NCBI RefSeq assembly: GCF_021389975.1
Contig: NZ_CP089981.1
Span: 700,501-764,500, forward strand
DNA from: Fulvivirga ulvae
Lineage (GTDB): Bacteria > Bacteroidota > Bacteroidia > Cytophagales > Cyclobacteriaceae
Length of the DNA: 64,000 nucleotides
Direction of reading: 5' to 3'
In this document: positions 1 through 8,796 of the stretch, one piece after another
Layout: each line of letters starts with the position of its first letter
How positions within the stretch are numbered: the first letter of the stretch is position 1
Notes under the pieces: generated by a model
Database searches by the model: none
Seen by the model: the letters and a program-made list of their open reading frames with translations, nothing else
Told to the model about the DNA's origin: nothing
Translations under genes and position numbers: made by a program

Positions 1-632
1 CAAGGTTTGTACGCTTTACTGATGATAATAAAAAGGAAACAATATATGCCACTTATACAGCCTATAATGGGCATACCATTCTGCCCAAACTGCTTTCTAC
101 CGAAGATTTTTACAACTTCAGGGTTATGCCACTTCATGGCGCAGGGGCCCTAAATAAAAACCTGGCCTTGTTTCCTGAGAAAATCAAAGGCAAGTATGCT
201 ATGCTGGCCCGGATTGACGGTGTGAACAACTACCTGATGTACTCCTCCCGAACGACAGTGTGGAACAAGCCTGTTATTATTCAGGAGCCCCGGTTTCCGT
301 GGGAATTTACGCAAATGGGCAATTGTGGCTCACCGCTACGGACAGAAGAAGGGTGGCTGGTCATTACCCATGGTGTAGGGCCTATGCGACGGTACTGTCT
401 CGGCGTCTCACTGTTTGACCTGGAGGACCCAACAAAAGAAATAGGAAGGCTCAAGGAACCGTTACTCTCTCCAAAAGAAGATGAGCGGGATGGCTATGTA
501 CCCAATGTGGTCTATTCCTGTGGCTCTATCATTCATAACAAGAGCCTCATACTGCCTTATGCGGTATCGGATTACTCCTCTACCTATGGCGTGGTGGATA
601 TGGAAGAATTATTGGAGGCGTTAATTCGGTAA
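1..632 (+). CDS. GH130 beta-mannoside phosphorylase, 3' part
   Basis: C-terminal ~209 residues of a glycoside hydrolase family 130 enzyme. This family phosphorolyses beta-mannosides to alpha-mannose 1-phosphate (or hydrolyses beta-1,2-mannosides). The reading frame is open from base 3, so the 5' end lies outside the window. Seen: family-like blades such as MPLHGAGALNKNLALFPEK, GNCGSPL..EEGWLVITHGVG and the closing ILPYAVSDYSSTYGVV, typical of the five-bladed propeller end. It converges with two GT4 glycosyltransferase genes, a setting that suggests making and recycling a mannose-containing glycan. The exact linkage specificity cannot be read from this fragment. Confidence 0.85.
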   Translation, partial: RFVRFTDDNKKETIYATYTAYNGHTILPKLLSTEDFYNFRVMPLHGAGALNKNLALFPEKIKGKYAMLARIDGVNNYLMYSSRTTVWNKPVIIQEPRFPWEFTQMGNCGSPLRTEEGWLVITHGVGPMRRYCLGVSLFDLEDPTKEIGRLKEPLLSPKEDERDGYVPNVVYSCGSIIHNKSLILPYAVSDYSSTYGVVDMEELLEALIR

Positions 633-742
633 GCGGTATTTGGCGAGCCGATGGTAAGTGTGACCGGCAGACGTAAATAGTAACGGTATTTGGGTAAACA
701 GTAAAAGGTAAATGTTATAATCAGGGAAGTTCAAAATACCAT

Positions 743-1756
743 TCATCGCATCTCTATCACTCTTTTATAGGCCTCTAAATAATCCCCGGTCATTTGCTTC
801 AAACTGAAATTTGTTTGGGCATGTTCACGACATGCGTAAGGAGAAATATTTTTTAGCTTTTTTATGGCAGCCACTGCATCCGAAGTGTCATTAACGAGAT
901 AGCCGGTCGTGCCATCGATGATAAGCTCCGGCATGCTACCTCTTGCAAATGCAATTACCGGTGTACCGCACATCATGGACTCTATTACACTCAACCCGAA
1001 GGGTTCTTCAAAACATATCGGGTGAAGGAGGGCCTTTGCCTTACCAAGTAACTGATTCCTCAGACTGGGCCCGGCATTCCCAACGTATTGAACCTTATCA
1101 TTATCAATATAAGGCCTAACCAACTCATCAAAATACATTTCATCCTGTATGAGCCCTGCTATTACTAAACGGCATCCGGTCAATCGTGCAATCTCTATGG
1201 CTATATGGGTGCCCTTGTGGGGGTGTATTCTTCCAAAGAAAAGTAGATAGTCGTCTTTAATTTCATTAAAAGAAAAATGCTTGGGGTCTATGCCATGATA
1301 TATAGTACGCAGATAGCTAAGCTCTGAGTGCCGGTCAGTATCAGAGATTGAGATATAGGCACTGGAGTTGTTATACTTTTTATATACTGGCATAATACCC
1401 GGAGAAGAAAAACCATGAATAGTGGTAATCATCGGAGTGTCAATCAGCCGGGAATAGGTAAGCGGCAGAAAATCAAAATGATTGTGAATGATATCAAACT
1501 GAGATGCCTGCTCCATAAGATGACTGATGTGCAGACACTCCCATACTTTAGGGTCAATATTATTATTTTCCTCGTATGGCATAGGGCAAATTGAGGCCAG
1601 CTTACCCTCAGTTATAGAATTTGCCGTGGCAAAAAGTGTTACATCTACACCAAGGGCCACCAGCCCTTCGGCAATATTGGAAGCAACTTGCTCCCAGGGA
1701 CCGTAACCTTCAGGTGGTGTTCGCCAGGCGATGGATGATAATATGGCTGCTTTCAA
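743..1756 (-). CDS. GT4 family glycosyltransferase
   Basis: 337-residue GT-B fold glycosyltransferase, probably transferring a sugar from a nucleotide sugar to an acceptor glycan in the cytoplasm. Seen: an N-terminal glycine-rich acceptor side (PPEGYGPWEQVASNIAEGL), HNHFDFLPL, a C-terminal FGRIHPHKG (about residues 190-200) that contacts the donor, and the EX7E motif EPFGLSVIE followed by CGTPVIAF. Length is normal for the family. It lies 13 bp downstream of the larger glycosyltransferase on the same strand, so the two are probably co-transcribed. GH130 converges on it. Sugar and acceptor are unknown; mannose is an inference from the GH130 neighbour. Confidence 0.88.
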   Translation of the reverse strand: MKAAILSSIAWRTPPEGYGPWEQVASNIAEGLVALGVDVTLFATANSITEGKLASICPMPYEENNNIDPKVWECLHISHLMEQASQFDIIHNHFDFLPLTYSRLIDTPMITTIHGFSSPGIMPVYKKYNNSSAYISISDTDRHSELSYLRTIYHGIDPKHFSFNEIKDDYLLFFGRIHPHKGTHIAIEIARLTGCRLVIAGLIQDEMYFDELVRPYIDNDKVQYVGNAGPSLRNQLLGKAKALLHPICFEEPFGLSVIESMMCGTPVIAFARGSMPELIIDGTTGYLVNDTSDAVAAIKKLKNISPYACREHAQTNFSLKQMTGDYLEAYKRVIEMR

Positions 1757-1769
1757 TAACTAATTCCCG

Positions 1770-4058
1770 TTATAATTTCATTCCTGAATTTTGTGCCTTC
1801 CTCTTGTCATTTTTAAACAAGCCATTGCTGTGAGTAATCTCTACCGGATTATAAAACTCCTCATGTGCCTGCAATACGGCCAGATGAGATATAAGATAGG
1901 CCAGCGAGCTCTCTGCTCCCTGATTTCTGTTGACCCCATAATCTTCAAAACCGTCGCAACAGCCTTTAGTGTCAAAATCATACAGCGTCATACGAAGGTC
2001 GTTTTCTCCTAAAAACCACATGAAAGAAGAGAATAATTTATTCAGATACTCCTTGTCGCGTGTAAGATGGAAAGCCTGATGATACATCAGGATCATGGCC
2101 ATGGCATCAACGGGCTGTTGAGCAAAAGTAGATCGGGTACCATCTTTCTCATACCATTCCTTATTTCCAATAACTGAAAGATACCCCTCTTTCATGGTAG
2201 TCCGGGTGAGGAAGTCCATCGAGTCGAGTGCTATCTGGGTTATTTTATCTTCACCGAGAATTTCTGCTGCATGAAGCATTGCAAGGGACAATATTCCATT
2301 ATCATAAGCCAGCAAAGACTCAAACCAGAACCAGTGCGCTGTATGGTTATCTTCATAATGCCGCACGAGTTTATTGGAAAGATTGCTGAAAACTTCCAGC
2401 ATTTTAGCATCTCCCGGGTTACTTTTTAAGTAATAACTAATCCCAATAATGGTATTTGCAATGCCACGAATCGATTTTATTTTTTCAAAATTAGATGCCG
2501 CCTCAAAAAACATCAGCTTGCCGGTTTGGCAATAAGCATCATTAGGGGCATTACCAATTAAATACCCTAACGCCCATATCGTTCTCCCAAAAGAATCTTC
2601 CGAGCCAACATCGTCAAGAAAATTTCTGCTGAAGCTAAGGAAATTACGAAAAGTCCCATCTTGGTTTTGCATATAATGGATATAGCTCAAATATATAGGG
2701 GACAACTCCAGCGATAATGCATCCTTATTTTGCTTATATGCAATTAATACCATCAACAGGGCCCTGGCATTATCATCTATACAATAGCCCTCCTTAAGGT
2801 TAGGGATACCAAATTTTGCATGCTGAATAACACCGGTATCATCGGTAAGGCGCCTGATATGTGCCAGCGAAAACGGAGGTAGCAGAAGCAGGTCAATGAC
2901 CGTTTCTTTTTTAATGGCCAACTCACCTGGTTGCGCCAGAACATGGCTGGCCAGGGCCTTATACTTATCCGCGATTTTGGGCCATGTGATGCTCTTGCCA
3001 TACTCAGAGGCGGTTGCCTGGATTTGTTTTAACAGTGCCGGTTTTTCAAGTAGCCTCATTAGAATGGCTGATAAAGCTTCGGAATCATGAAAGTCAAAGA
3101 GCTGATCAGGCGCATTAGCCAATAGCTCCGCCGCATGCCAATACGGTGTTGATAGTACGGCGCACCCGGAACCCATAGCATAAGTAAGTGTGCCGCTTGT
3201 TATTTGTGCCTCATGGGTATAGGGGGTTATATAGATATCGCATGCGGATAAATACTTGAACAATTCTTGCTCATCAATAAACTCATTGAGAAAAACAACA
3301 TGCTTATTGAGTCCAAGGTTTTTGACCTGAAGCTGGAGTGAATTACGATATTCTTCTCCGGATTGTCTGATAACATTGGGATGTGTTTTGCCGAGCACCA
3401 TGTATAACACATCGGGATATTCCTTAATAACCTCTGGCAGCGCTCTTATTACCGTCTCAATGCCTTTGTTGCGCCCAATAAAACCAAAGGTAAGGAGCAC
3501 TTTCCTTCGCTCAAGTTTAAGCTCTTTTCTTGACTGACTGCGATCAAAGTGAATATCAGGAACTCCGTGTTCTATAAGTTCTATATTTTTTTGTGGCACA
3601 TCGTAAACGTTGAGAAGGAGCCTCATAGCTTTATGGGTCATCACTACAAGCCTGTCAGACATCTTACATATTTCCTTCATCACTGCCTTTTCGCTGTATG
3701 AAGGCGCCTTTAAAACAGTATGTAATGTGGTGATTACCGGAATGTTTAACCGGTGTAGCAACGGAAGTATATATATACCACTTTGCCCCCCATAAATACC
3801 AAACTCATGTTCAAGAATACAAAGGTCCGCCCCGCTGAGGTTAATGTAATTGGCGGCTTCCAGATAGTCGGCCTGGTGCTCCTGATTAATGATGAGTTTT
3901 ACTTCTCCCGTATATGCATAGCCCTGATCATAGTCATTAAGTGCAACTACTAAGCTTTCTACAGATTTGTCAGAAGCCATAGCATTTACCAGGTTTGTAG
4001 TAAAAGTACCTATCCCACACTCTCGTGGAGAATAGGTGCTTATATAGGCAATTTTCAT
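1770..4058 (-). CDS. GT4 glycosyltransferase fused to a large helical (toroid-like) domain
   Basis: 762-residue two-domain protein. Residues 1-~385 are a GT4 glycosyltransferase: start IAYISTYSPRECGIGTFT, FGFIGRNKGIE in the donor half, and TPYTHEAQITSGTLTYAMG in place of the usual EX7E surroundings. Residues ~400-745 form a helix-rich segment with Trp, His and Asp clusters (YCIDDNARALL, EDSFGRTIWALGYL, HWFWFESLLAYDNGI, YGVNRNQGAESSLAYL) that resembles an alpha/alpha-toroid carbohydrate-active domain. Inference: one polypeptide both extends and trims or anchors a mannan-like glycan with the GH130 nearby. It is the first gene of the two-gene glycosyltransferase unit. The catalytic role of the C-terminal half is unproven. 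Confidence 0.8.
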   Translation of the reverse strand: MKIAYISTYSPRECGIGTFTTNLVNAMASDKSVESLVVALNDYDQGYAYTGEVKLIINQEHQADYLEAANYINLSGADLCILEHEFGIYGGQSGIYILPLLHRLNIPVITTLHTVLKAPSYSEKAVMKEICKMSDRLVVMTHKAMRLLLNVYDVPQKNIELIEHGVPDIHFDRSQSRKELKLERRKVLLTFGFIGRNKGIETVIRALPEVIKEYPDVLYMVLGKTHPNVIRQSGEEYRNSLQLQVKNLGLNKHVVFLNEFIDEQELFKYLSACDIYITPYTHEAQITSGTLTYAMGSGCAVLSTPYWHAAELLANAPDQLFDFHDSEALSAILMRLLEKPALLKQIQATASEYGKSITWPKIADKYKALASHVLAQPGELAIKKETVIDLLLLPPFSLAHIRRLTDDTGVIQHAKFGIPNLKEGYCIDDNARALLMVLIAYKQNKDALSLELSPIYLSYIHYMQNQDGTFRNFLSFSRNFLDDVGSEDSFGRTIWALGYLIGNAPNDAYCQTGKLMFFEAASNFEKIKSIRGIANTIIGISYYLKSNPGDAKMLEVFSNLSNKLVRHYEDNHTAHWFWFESLLAYDNGILSLAMLHAAEILGEDKITQIALDSMDFLTRTTMKEGYLSVIGNKEWYEKDGTRSTFAQQPVDAMAMILMYHQAFHLTRDKEYLNKLFSSFMWFLGENDLRMTLYDFDTKGCCDGFEDYGVNRNQGAESSLAYLISHLAVLQAHEEFYNPVEITHSNGLFKNDKRKAQNSGMKL

Positions 4059-4117
4059 AGGGTATCGTTTTACAATTTGGAAAATAGATATGCGTTCTGA
4101 CTGATGCTCAAACAGAT

Positions 4118-4318
4118 TTAATAGTCAGGGTTTGCGATAGCAGGGCTGGCACCTATTTCTCTCTCATAAAGGGCTAACTCTTTTCGTCCGGCATCATCCT
4201 GAAATTTGCAGTAATAGATCCTGTTTAAGTAGCGTCTCACTACCAACTTCACATCAGGGTTTGTTTTTTCATACACTATGTCCCCTTCTTTGTACTTGTT
4301 TTCATTTACATTTTCCAT
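4118..4318 (-). CDS. small hypothetical protein (66 aa)
   Basis: Short soluble protein without signal peptide or membrane segment. Seen: a basic/aromatic core (EGDIVYEKTNPDVKLVVRRY, RIYYCKFQDDAGRKELALYE) that reads like a small beta-barrel of five strands. It lies between the glycosyltransferase unit and a cupin gene, all on the minus strand, with gaps of 59 and 26 bp. No family is recognised. The compositional fit and the spacing argue for a real gene. The function is unknown; a role in the local stress/glycan module is only a guess from position. Confidence 0.6.
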   Translation of the reverse strand: MENVNENKYKEGDIVYEKTNPDVKLVVRRYLNRIYYCKFQDDAGRKELALYEREIGASPAIANPDY

Positions 4319-4344
4319 GGTTTTATTTATTTACAGTGTGTGTT

Positions 4345-4692
4345 TCATACAATCTCTTCATATCCACTCTTTATTATGGTTGAGATCATCTTAAACCTCA
4401 CATTGGCTTTTATTGTATTGCACATATGAGCGGGTATTATAATGGATTGCCCGGTTTCCAGAACATTCGTTTTGCCATCTATTACAATTTCTGCCTTTCC
4501 ATCTATTACCTGAATAAACGTATCAAAAGGCGATGTTTTTTCTGTTAGTGCTTCACCCGAGTCAAATGAAACGGCACTCACATTACCTGTAGTTTTTTTT
4601 ATGATCGTTTTGATCACCACCGAGTTAGGTACATATTCTATTATTTCCACGACAATGAAGACCTGCGATTTTTTTTGTTCAACACTTTCCAT
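4345..4692 (-). CDS. single-domain cupin protein
   Basis: 115-residue small cupin. Seen: the second half has the classic order of cupin motif 1 (FDTFIQVIDGKAEIVIDG), a turn (KTNVLETGQSIIIPA) and motif 2 around HMCNTIKANVRFKMI. The usual two metal-binding histidines of motif 1 are replaced (FIQV), so metal binding may be weak or lost. The first ~35 residues (VEQKKSQVFIVVEIIEYVPN) form the leading strand. It has no signal peptide and is probably cytoplasmic. Neighbours are small stress-type genes on the same strand. The ligand is unknown. Confidence 0.75.
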   Translation of the reverse strand: MESVEQKKSQVFIVVEIIEYVPNSVVIKTIIKKTTGNVSAVSFDSGEALTEKTSPFDTFIQVIDGKAEIVIDGKTNVLETGQSIIIPAHMCNTIKANVRFKMISTIIKSGYEEIV

Positions 4693-4815
4693 TTTTGAAT
4701 GAGGTATTAAATAGTAAAAAAGGAGCAGAACAGGACATTGGTCCCAAGCTGCCCCCTTCGATTTTAAATGTATCCCGTGTTATCTGTTAAATAATCGCGT
4801 TTTTCATTTAAAAGT

Positions 4816-5058
4816 CTATAATCCTGCCTTTTCAGGTTGTCCTTTTTTGATGATGTTAATCACCTCCTCACGGTTTTTATGGAGCTTGGACTCTACTCTT
4901 TTGAGCAGGTCTTTTTCTTTGCCGGGTTCAAATTTCAGATCCTGATCTGTTAGCTGAGGAAATTTCTGCTTAAGAACCTGTGCTTGCTTATCCCAGTTTC
5001 CAGTTATTTTGAATTCCGTCACATTTTGATTGGTTGGTTTTTTATCGGTATTATCCAT
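4816..5058 (-). CDS. CsbD-like stress protein
   Basis: 80-residue hydrophilic protein. Seen: the CsbD-family pattern of Gly-Asn-Trp (KITGNWDKQAQVLKQKFPQL), TDQDLKFEPGKEKDLLKRVE and KLHKNREEVINIIKK, which forms a small helical bundle. Family members accumulate under general stress in many bacteria; the molecular role is not known. The extended N-terminus (NTDKKPTNQNVTEFKI) is polar. It lies between the cupin and the histidine kinase. Family assignment is fairly firm because the Gly-Asn-Trp start, the DLKFEPGKE turn and the KKLxKxxEEV end occur in order. Confidence 0.78.
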   Translation of the reverse strand: MDNTDKKPTNQNVTEFKITGNWDKQAQVLKQKFPQLTDQDLKFEPGKEKDLLKRVESKLHKNREEVINIIKKGQPEKAGL

Positions 5059-5226
5059 CTTCTTTTTGGTTTATATAAAATTGTAATGTAAAGGTCGTGA
5101 TAGTGATAGATGAATACATTACACATTAAAAGGTGAATGTTACATATATCCCACTTATCAATCGGCAACTCAAGAAATATGTCTGTAACTAACCTGTAGC
5201 ATAGCTTGCTGGATAAAGCCACTGCG

Positions 5227-6063
5227 TTATTTCAAGCTAAGTGGCAATGTAAAATGAAATGTACTGCCTCGCTTTGCTTTACTACTTCCAGATAGTTTTC
5301 CGCCATGTAATTCAACAAAATCCTTGCATATTAACAGCCCTAAACCCGTTCCTTTTTCATTCATAGTCCCGGGAGTTGAAAAAAACGAATCTTTTCTCAT
5401 TAGTTTTTTGCGCATCTCAGGGGTTACACCAACGCCTGTATCTTTCACCGAGATTTTAACCATGCGTTTGGTTCTGGATGCTAATACTGTAACTCTACCA
5501 CCCAAAGGCGTATATTTTATCGCATTACTGATCAAGTTTCTGAGTACGGTTTTGATCATTTCTTCATCAGCCACTACACACCCGGGGGAAGTACCCTCAT
5601 ATACCAATGATATTTGCTTCTGTTTGGCACTTACAAAGGAATTCGCTACCTCATCGGTAAGCAGGTCATGCAGATTAATTTCTGTCATCTGTAACCTATC
5701 TCCTTCGTACTGAGACGTGGCCCAGGCCACAAGACTATTAGAAAGGTGAATAGCTCGAGCTGCCGAATTTGAAGCAATATCGATATACTCTTTAGTATCA
5801 CTTGGATTGGAATCGCGTAGTAACTTAAGCACTGCCATTACAGCGCTCAATGGATTTCTTAAATCATGACCGATTATTAGCAGGAACCGGGTATTAATCT
5901 CGGCCATTTCAATTAATTCCTGTTTTTGTCGTGTTATCTTTTGCTGGTAACGAATGTTTTTATTCGTTACCAGCTTTATGTGTTTCTTCAAATCATTGAT
6001 TTCAAGGTAATTTGGAGCGTCCTTATTTGATTTAAATGTGGAGAATTTCACAGGTTTACACAT
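5227..6063 (-). CDS. soluble sensor histidine kinase
   Basis: 278-residue HisKA/HATPase kinase without membrane segment or recognisable input domain. Seen: a basic coiled coil at residues ~22-58, the H box GHDLRNPLSAV with phospho-acceptor His66, the N box LRNLISNAIKYTP (about 175-187), G1 DTGVGV (about 213) and G2 GTGLGLLI (about 243). The kinase should autophosphorylate and pass phosphate to an unlinked receiver, since no response regulator lies next to it (the nearest one in the window is at 49 kb). A coiled-coil linker directly before HisKA suggests it docks onto another sensor. Alone on its transcript as far as can be seen. Confidence 0.9.
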   Translation of the reverse strand: MCKPVKFSTFKSNKDAPNYLEINDLKKHIKLVTNKNIRYQQKITRQKQELIEMAEINTRFLLIIGHDLRNPLSAVMAVLKLLRDSNPSDTKEYIDIASNSAARAIHLSNSLVAWATSQYEGDRLQMTEINLHDLLTDEVANSFVSAKQKQISLVYEGTSPGCVVADEEMIKTVLRNLISNAIKYTPLGGRVTVLASRTKRMVKISVKDTGVGVTPEMRKKLMRKDSFFSTPGTMNEKGTGLGLLICKDFVELHGGKLSGSSKAKRGSTFHFTLPLSLK

Positions 6064-6164
6064 AGCATTTGTTGGTTTGAGGTGTTCAAAGAATTTTTGA
6101 TTAAAGAAGTGAATGTCAAGAGGAACTATGTTACCTTGCCATGCTTTTTAGCCCCTCTCTTAAT

Positions 6165-6821
6165 CTACAATTTATAGCCCAACGCTAGCTGAAACCATAC
6201 ATTCTTGTACTCCGGTGTGGTGGATGATCCGTTTGTATTATTTTTCTGAATATCCCACGCTACTCTGCCACTGACTACGGCATGTTCAAAGTTCAAATCT
6301 AATCCGGCAGCTAATCCTAACGTACTTTTTCGCACATCGTCATTTTCAAATTCCTGTTCCTGTTCTACAGTTGTAAAAGCATTGGTAAATTCATCTTTTT
6401 GTTTAATAAGGTAAGAATATTGCGGACCCGCCATTAGCGTCAGGAACTCCGCGGGCTTCAAAGTAACAAACAGAGGTACATCCAAGTAGCTGGGCGTTCT
6501 TTTAAATTCATAAGGTGCTTGCTCCCAGTATCATCCCTGTCGCTTTAAACCCTTTTTGAGAAAATTGCACCTCCGGTTGTATTCCTATTGTCTCTCCAAC
6601 AGGAATAGCTAAGAAAACCCCCATAGCAATACCGAATTTAGGATCTGCTACAAACTTCTCCCCTTTGGTATCATAAACATTAGAGTAATTGATCCCTGCC
6701 TTCAACCCAAATTGAAATCTACCCCGGGTATCCATGGTTGTTCTTTCTAATCTCGCGTCATCTGTCGAGCCTTGCGCACTTGCATCTATCCTATATAGGT
6801 AATAATTGCTATTGTCATCAT
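6165..6821 (-). pseudogene. outer-membrane beta-barrel (porin-like) gene broken by frameshifts
   Basis: Remnant of a ~200-residue PorT/OMP_b-brl-type outer membrane protein. Seen: one frame gives GRFQFGLKAGINYSNV...GIQPEVQFSQKGFKATGM and hits a stop at 6508. The next frame continues without loss as YEFKRTPSYLDVPLFVTLKP...LGLAAGLDLNF...VWFQLALGYKL, so a single-base indel lies near 6505-6512. Upstream, a hydrophobic start (MMTIAIITYIG from 6821) is out of frame with the mature N-terminus ASAQGSTDDARLE, implying a second indel near 6785-6795. The barrel would face the outer membrane. Two independent breaks make sequencing error less likely. Confidence 0.72.
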
Positions 6822-6929
6822 AAGTCGTTCATTATATCCCTCCTTGTGTTTTAGTTGGCCTGATAGTTGTAAAGGTGGATATAACAAACCGCTAATGCGT
6901 TACATTCAACTACATGGATGTTGCATATC

Positions 6930-7490
6930 TTACAGGTTTTCAAGATTACTTTTTCGCTTTTTGCCAAGCTTTTTGAAATAAGACGGTGACAGACCGGTCA
7001 CCTTTTTAAACTGGTTGGACAGGTGTGCTACACTGCTGTAGTGGAGCCGATAGGAGATTTCTGTGAGTGTTAATTCATCGTATAATAGTAGTTCTTTTAC
7101 CTTTTCTATTTTATTAGCTATGATGTATTGCTGAATGGTAATGCCTTTTACCTCTGAAAATATGTTGGACAAGTAGGTATAGTCATAGTTGAGTTTCTCA
7201 GCAATAAAATCTGAATAATTAATCTTTGGCAATTCATCCGAGTAGTGGATCATTTCAACGATAATGCTCTTTGTTTTCTCGATCAGAATGCTTTTTTTAT
7301 CATCTAGTAGTTCCAGTCCGGATTTCTTCAGGTTTATTTTCAGTTTTTCACGCTGTTCATCAGAGATGTTTTCCAACACCTCTACCACACCCAGATCTAA
7401 AGACACATAGTGTAAGCCCAGTTTTTCCAGCTCCTGCTTAACCATCATTTTGCATCTGAGGCTCACCATATATTTAATATATAGTTTCAT
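6930..7490 (-). CDS. AraC-type transcriptional regulator with HMA-like N-terminus
   Basis: 186-residue DNA-binding protein. Residues ~1-80 form a small alpha/beta domain (LYIKYMVSLRCKMMVKQELE, LDLGVVEVLENIS) of the ferredoxin-like shape seen in a Bacteroidota AraC subgroup; Cys13 lies where metal-binding relatives carry CxxC but a second Cys is absent. Residues ~95-182 hold the AraC double HTH: YLSNIFSEVKGITIQQYI, KELLLYDELTLTEISYRLHY and the signature LSNQFKKVTGLSPSYFKK. It probably activates a nearby gene, perhaps the barrel gene it once preceded. It stands alone with 100-bp gaps on both sides. Confidence 0.85.
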   Translation of the reverse strand: MKLYIKYMVSLRCKMMVKQELEKLGLHYVSLDLGVVEVLENISDEQREKLKINLKKSGLELLDDKKSILIEKTKSIIVEMIHYSDELPKINYSDFIAEKLNYDYTYLSNIFSEVKGITIQQYIIANKIEKVKELLLYDELTLTEISYRLHYSSVAHLSNQFKKVTGLSPSYFKKLGKKRKSNLENL

Positions 7491-7603
7491 GGAATAAGTG
7501 TTTTTTGAGATAACATGGTCACGGACTACCTGCTAATATACACCTTTTAGAAGCGTTAATATAGAAAGACCGATATTATAATACTCCAGATGGGCGATAG
7601 CGG

Positions 7604-7774
7604 CTATTCAGATTTGAGGGGTTCGTTTTTTGTTTGCTCTGGCTCAGATATACTTGCCACTGGTAGATCATAGTTTAACCCAAGGAAAAACTTCGAACCA
7701 TTAAAAGCACAAAACAAACTACTCATTGAAAGTGAAGTACCAGTCAAGGCCGACGACTGTAAGGAGTCGTTCAT
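7604..7774 (-). CDS. orphan short reading frame, possible gene remnant
   Basis: 56 codons from an ATG at 7774, and the frame is open further upstream to about 7825 (residues QTARHKIIEAYEQVKAK before the Met). The protein reads like the tail of a longer one (SMSSLFCAFNGSKFFLGLNY, then a polar SEPEQTKNEPLKSE end). No family is recognised. It lies downstream of the truncated immunity gene at 7868, at the far end of the toxin/immunity graveyard, so a decayed fragment is the simplest view. The rest of the 7491-7867 gap shows nothing else. Confidence 0.3.
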   Translation of the reverse strand: MNDSLQSSALTGTSLSMSSLFCAFNGSKFFLGLNYDLPVASISEPEQTKNEPLKSE

Positions 7775-7867
7775 TTTAGCCTTTACTTGTTCGTAAGCTT
7801 CAATAATTTTGTGTCGGGCTGTTTGAGAAAAAAATTAAATTTAAACCCGTACTAAAGAAGGGAAGTC

Positions 7868-8134
7868 TTACAAAACGGCTGTCATCTTATCGGATACAAG
7901 ATGCAAACTTGTCCAGCCGGTATCCAGCATATCCTGCAGCTTTTTTCCATATTCCTGCTTAAACAGAACAGGGAATGAAATGTCTGTATAGTCTCCTTGT
8001 ATTAATCTATTCTCATCATACGGATATGTCTTATCCGGGTCAATAGGCGAAAAATCCTTTAAGCTGACTGCACTAACTTGTATTGTTGATGAAACAAGTT
8101 TACTGTTAAATGAAAAGAAATCTTTTATAGTCAT
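7868..8134 (-). CDS. truncated Imm11-like immunity protein
   Basis: 88 residues: PYDENRLIQGDYTDISFPVL, then WTSLHLVSDKMTAVL and a stop. In Imm11/DUF1629-type immunity proteins a segment like 'VSDKxxxVL' is followed by 'xxxGLTGWxxYPI'; here the frame ends exactly before that, so the gene looks cut to its first half. An Imm11-like block (SERVYNLLKEAGLTGWSSYE) is complete in the gene at 10406. It is the last recognisable member of the RHS immunity array. The family call is tentative; truncation is inferred from that comparison. Confidence 0.5.
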   Translation of the reverse strand: MTIKDFFSFNSKLVSSTIQVSAVSLKDFSPIDPDKTYPYDENRLIQGDYTDISFPVLFKQEYGKKLQDMLDTGWTSLHLVSDKMTAVL

Positions 8135-8309
8135 TTTTCTCTATGTTTAAAAACCTACAGGGATACCGTATTTTTAATTCGTTTAAATTGTTATTCACAA
8201 TTATCCCATTGGCGCTTTCCTTCACGTTCTTTAATTCAAAGTCAAAAGGCAAGGAAATCTTACCTTTTAACTCTTCAATTAAATAGAGAAATACATCAAT
8301 CGTGATTTT
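8106..8309 (-). pseudogene. immunity gene 3' fragment (copy A of a duplicated segment)
   Basis: Open 67-codon frame without an ATG, overlapping the end of the SMI1 gene and the start of the gene at 8134. It encodes VFLYLIEELKGKISLPFDFE followed by LKNVKESANGIIVNNNLNEL. The core (bases 8225-8284) recurs at 9404-9463 with a single mismatch in 60 bp. Such a duplicate of an immunity-type C-terminus without its N-terminus is best read as recombination debris. Family unknown. Confidence 0.45.
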
Positions 8310-8796
8310 CTAACCAATACTTTTGTCCTCTTTCCCTGATTAGTTTAGCTAAAAAATGATCAAAATTAGTATCGATTATTTGCCATTCATCTGGATACAA
8401 TTCCATGATACAGTGCAGTATTTTATAGGATTTCTTTTCCACTCTAAAACCTAAATATTCATTGTCGCCCAAACACACGCCAAATAGAAGAACATCATCG
8501 GCCCAATCTTCCCCAAAATTTTCCCTTTGAAAACGATTTTCGCTTAACATCTCGTTGGTTCCTAAAAACCTGTAGCCAGCGAAATCTTCCACTTTAAAAA
8601 TTATACCTCCATTAAATTCGTTAAGAAAATGTTTATAATCTTCTGGAATTTCTATTTTCAGAGACTTTTGACATGTAAGAGTTTCGTCGCTATTAGCCGG
8701 ATTATTCATGACTATCTCAGAAACTAATCCCTCATGAGTGGTTACATTTTCCTTGTGTTGTAACAACTTCTTAATTTCAATTAAATACTGTTTCAT
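8296..8796 (-). CDS. SMI1/KNR4-family (SUKH) immunity protein
   Basis: 166 residues from the ATG at 8796 (a TTG at 8904 is possible but would add an N-terminus unlike the family). SUKH proteins neutralise contact-dependent nuclease toxins by binding them in the cytoplasm. Seen: KIEIPEDYKHFLNEFNGGII near residue 50, a FLGTNEML turn, and DVLLFGVCLGDNEYLGFRV, the SMI1/KNR4 hallmark pattern. No cognate toxin tip lies directly upstream, only an immunity fragment (8777-8911), so it may be an orphan giving protection against neighbours' toxins. Confidence 0.82.
   Translation of the reverse strand: MKQYLIEIKKLLQHKENVTTHEGLVSEIVMNNPANSDETLTCQKSLKIEIPEDYKHFLNEFNGGIIFKVEDFAGYRFLGTNEMLSENRFQRENFGEDWADDVLLFGVCLGDNEYLGFRVEKKSYKILHCIMELYPDEWQIIDTNFDHFLAKLIRERGQKYWLENHD

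Noticed and set aside
5324..5713. 129-codon plus-strand frame
   Set aside because: Antisense to the histidine kinase, whose H, N and G boxes are intact.
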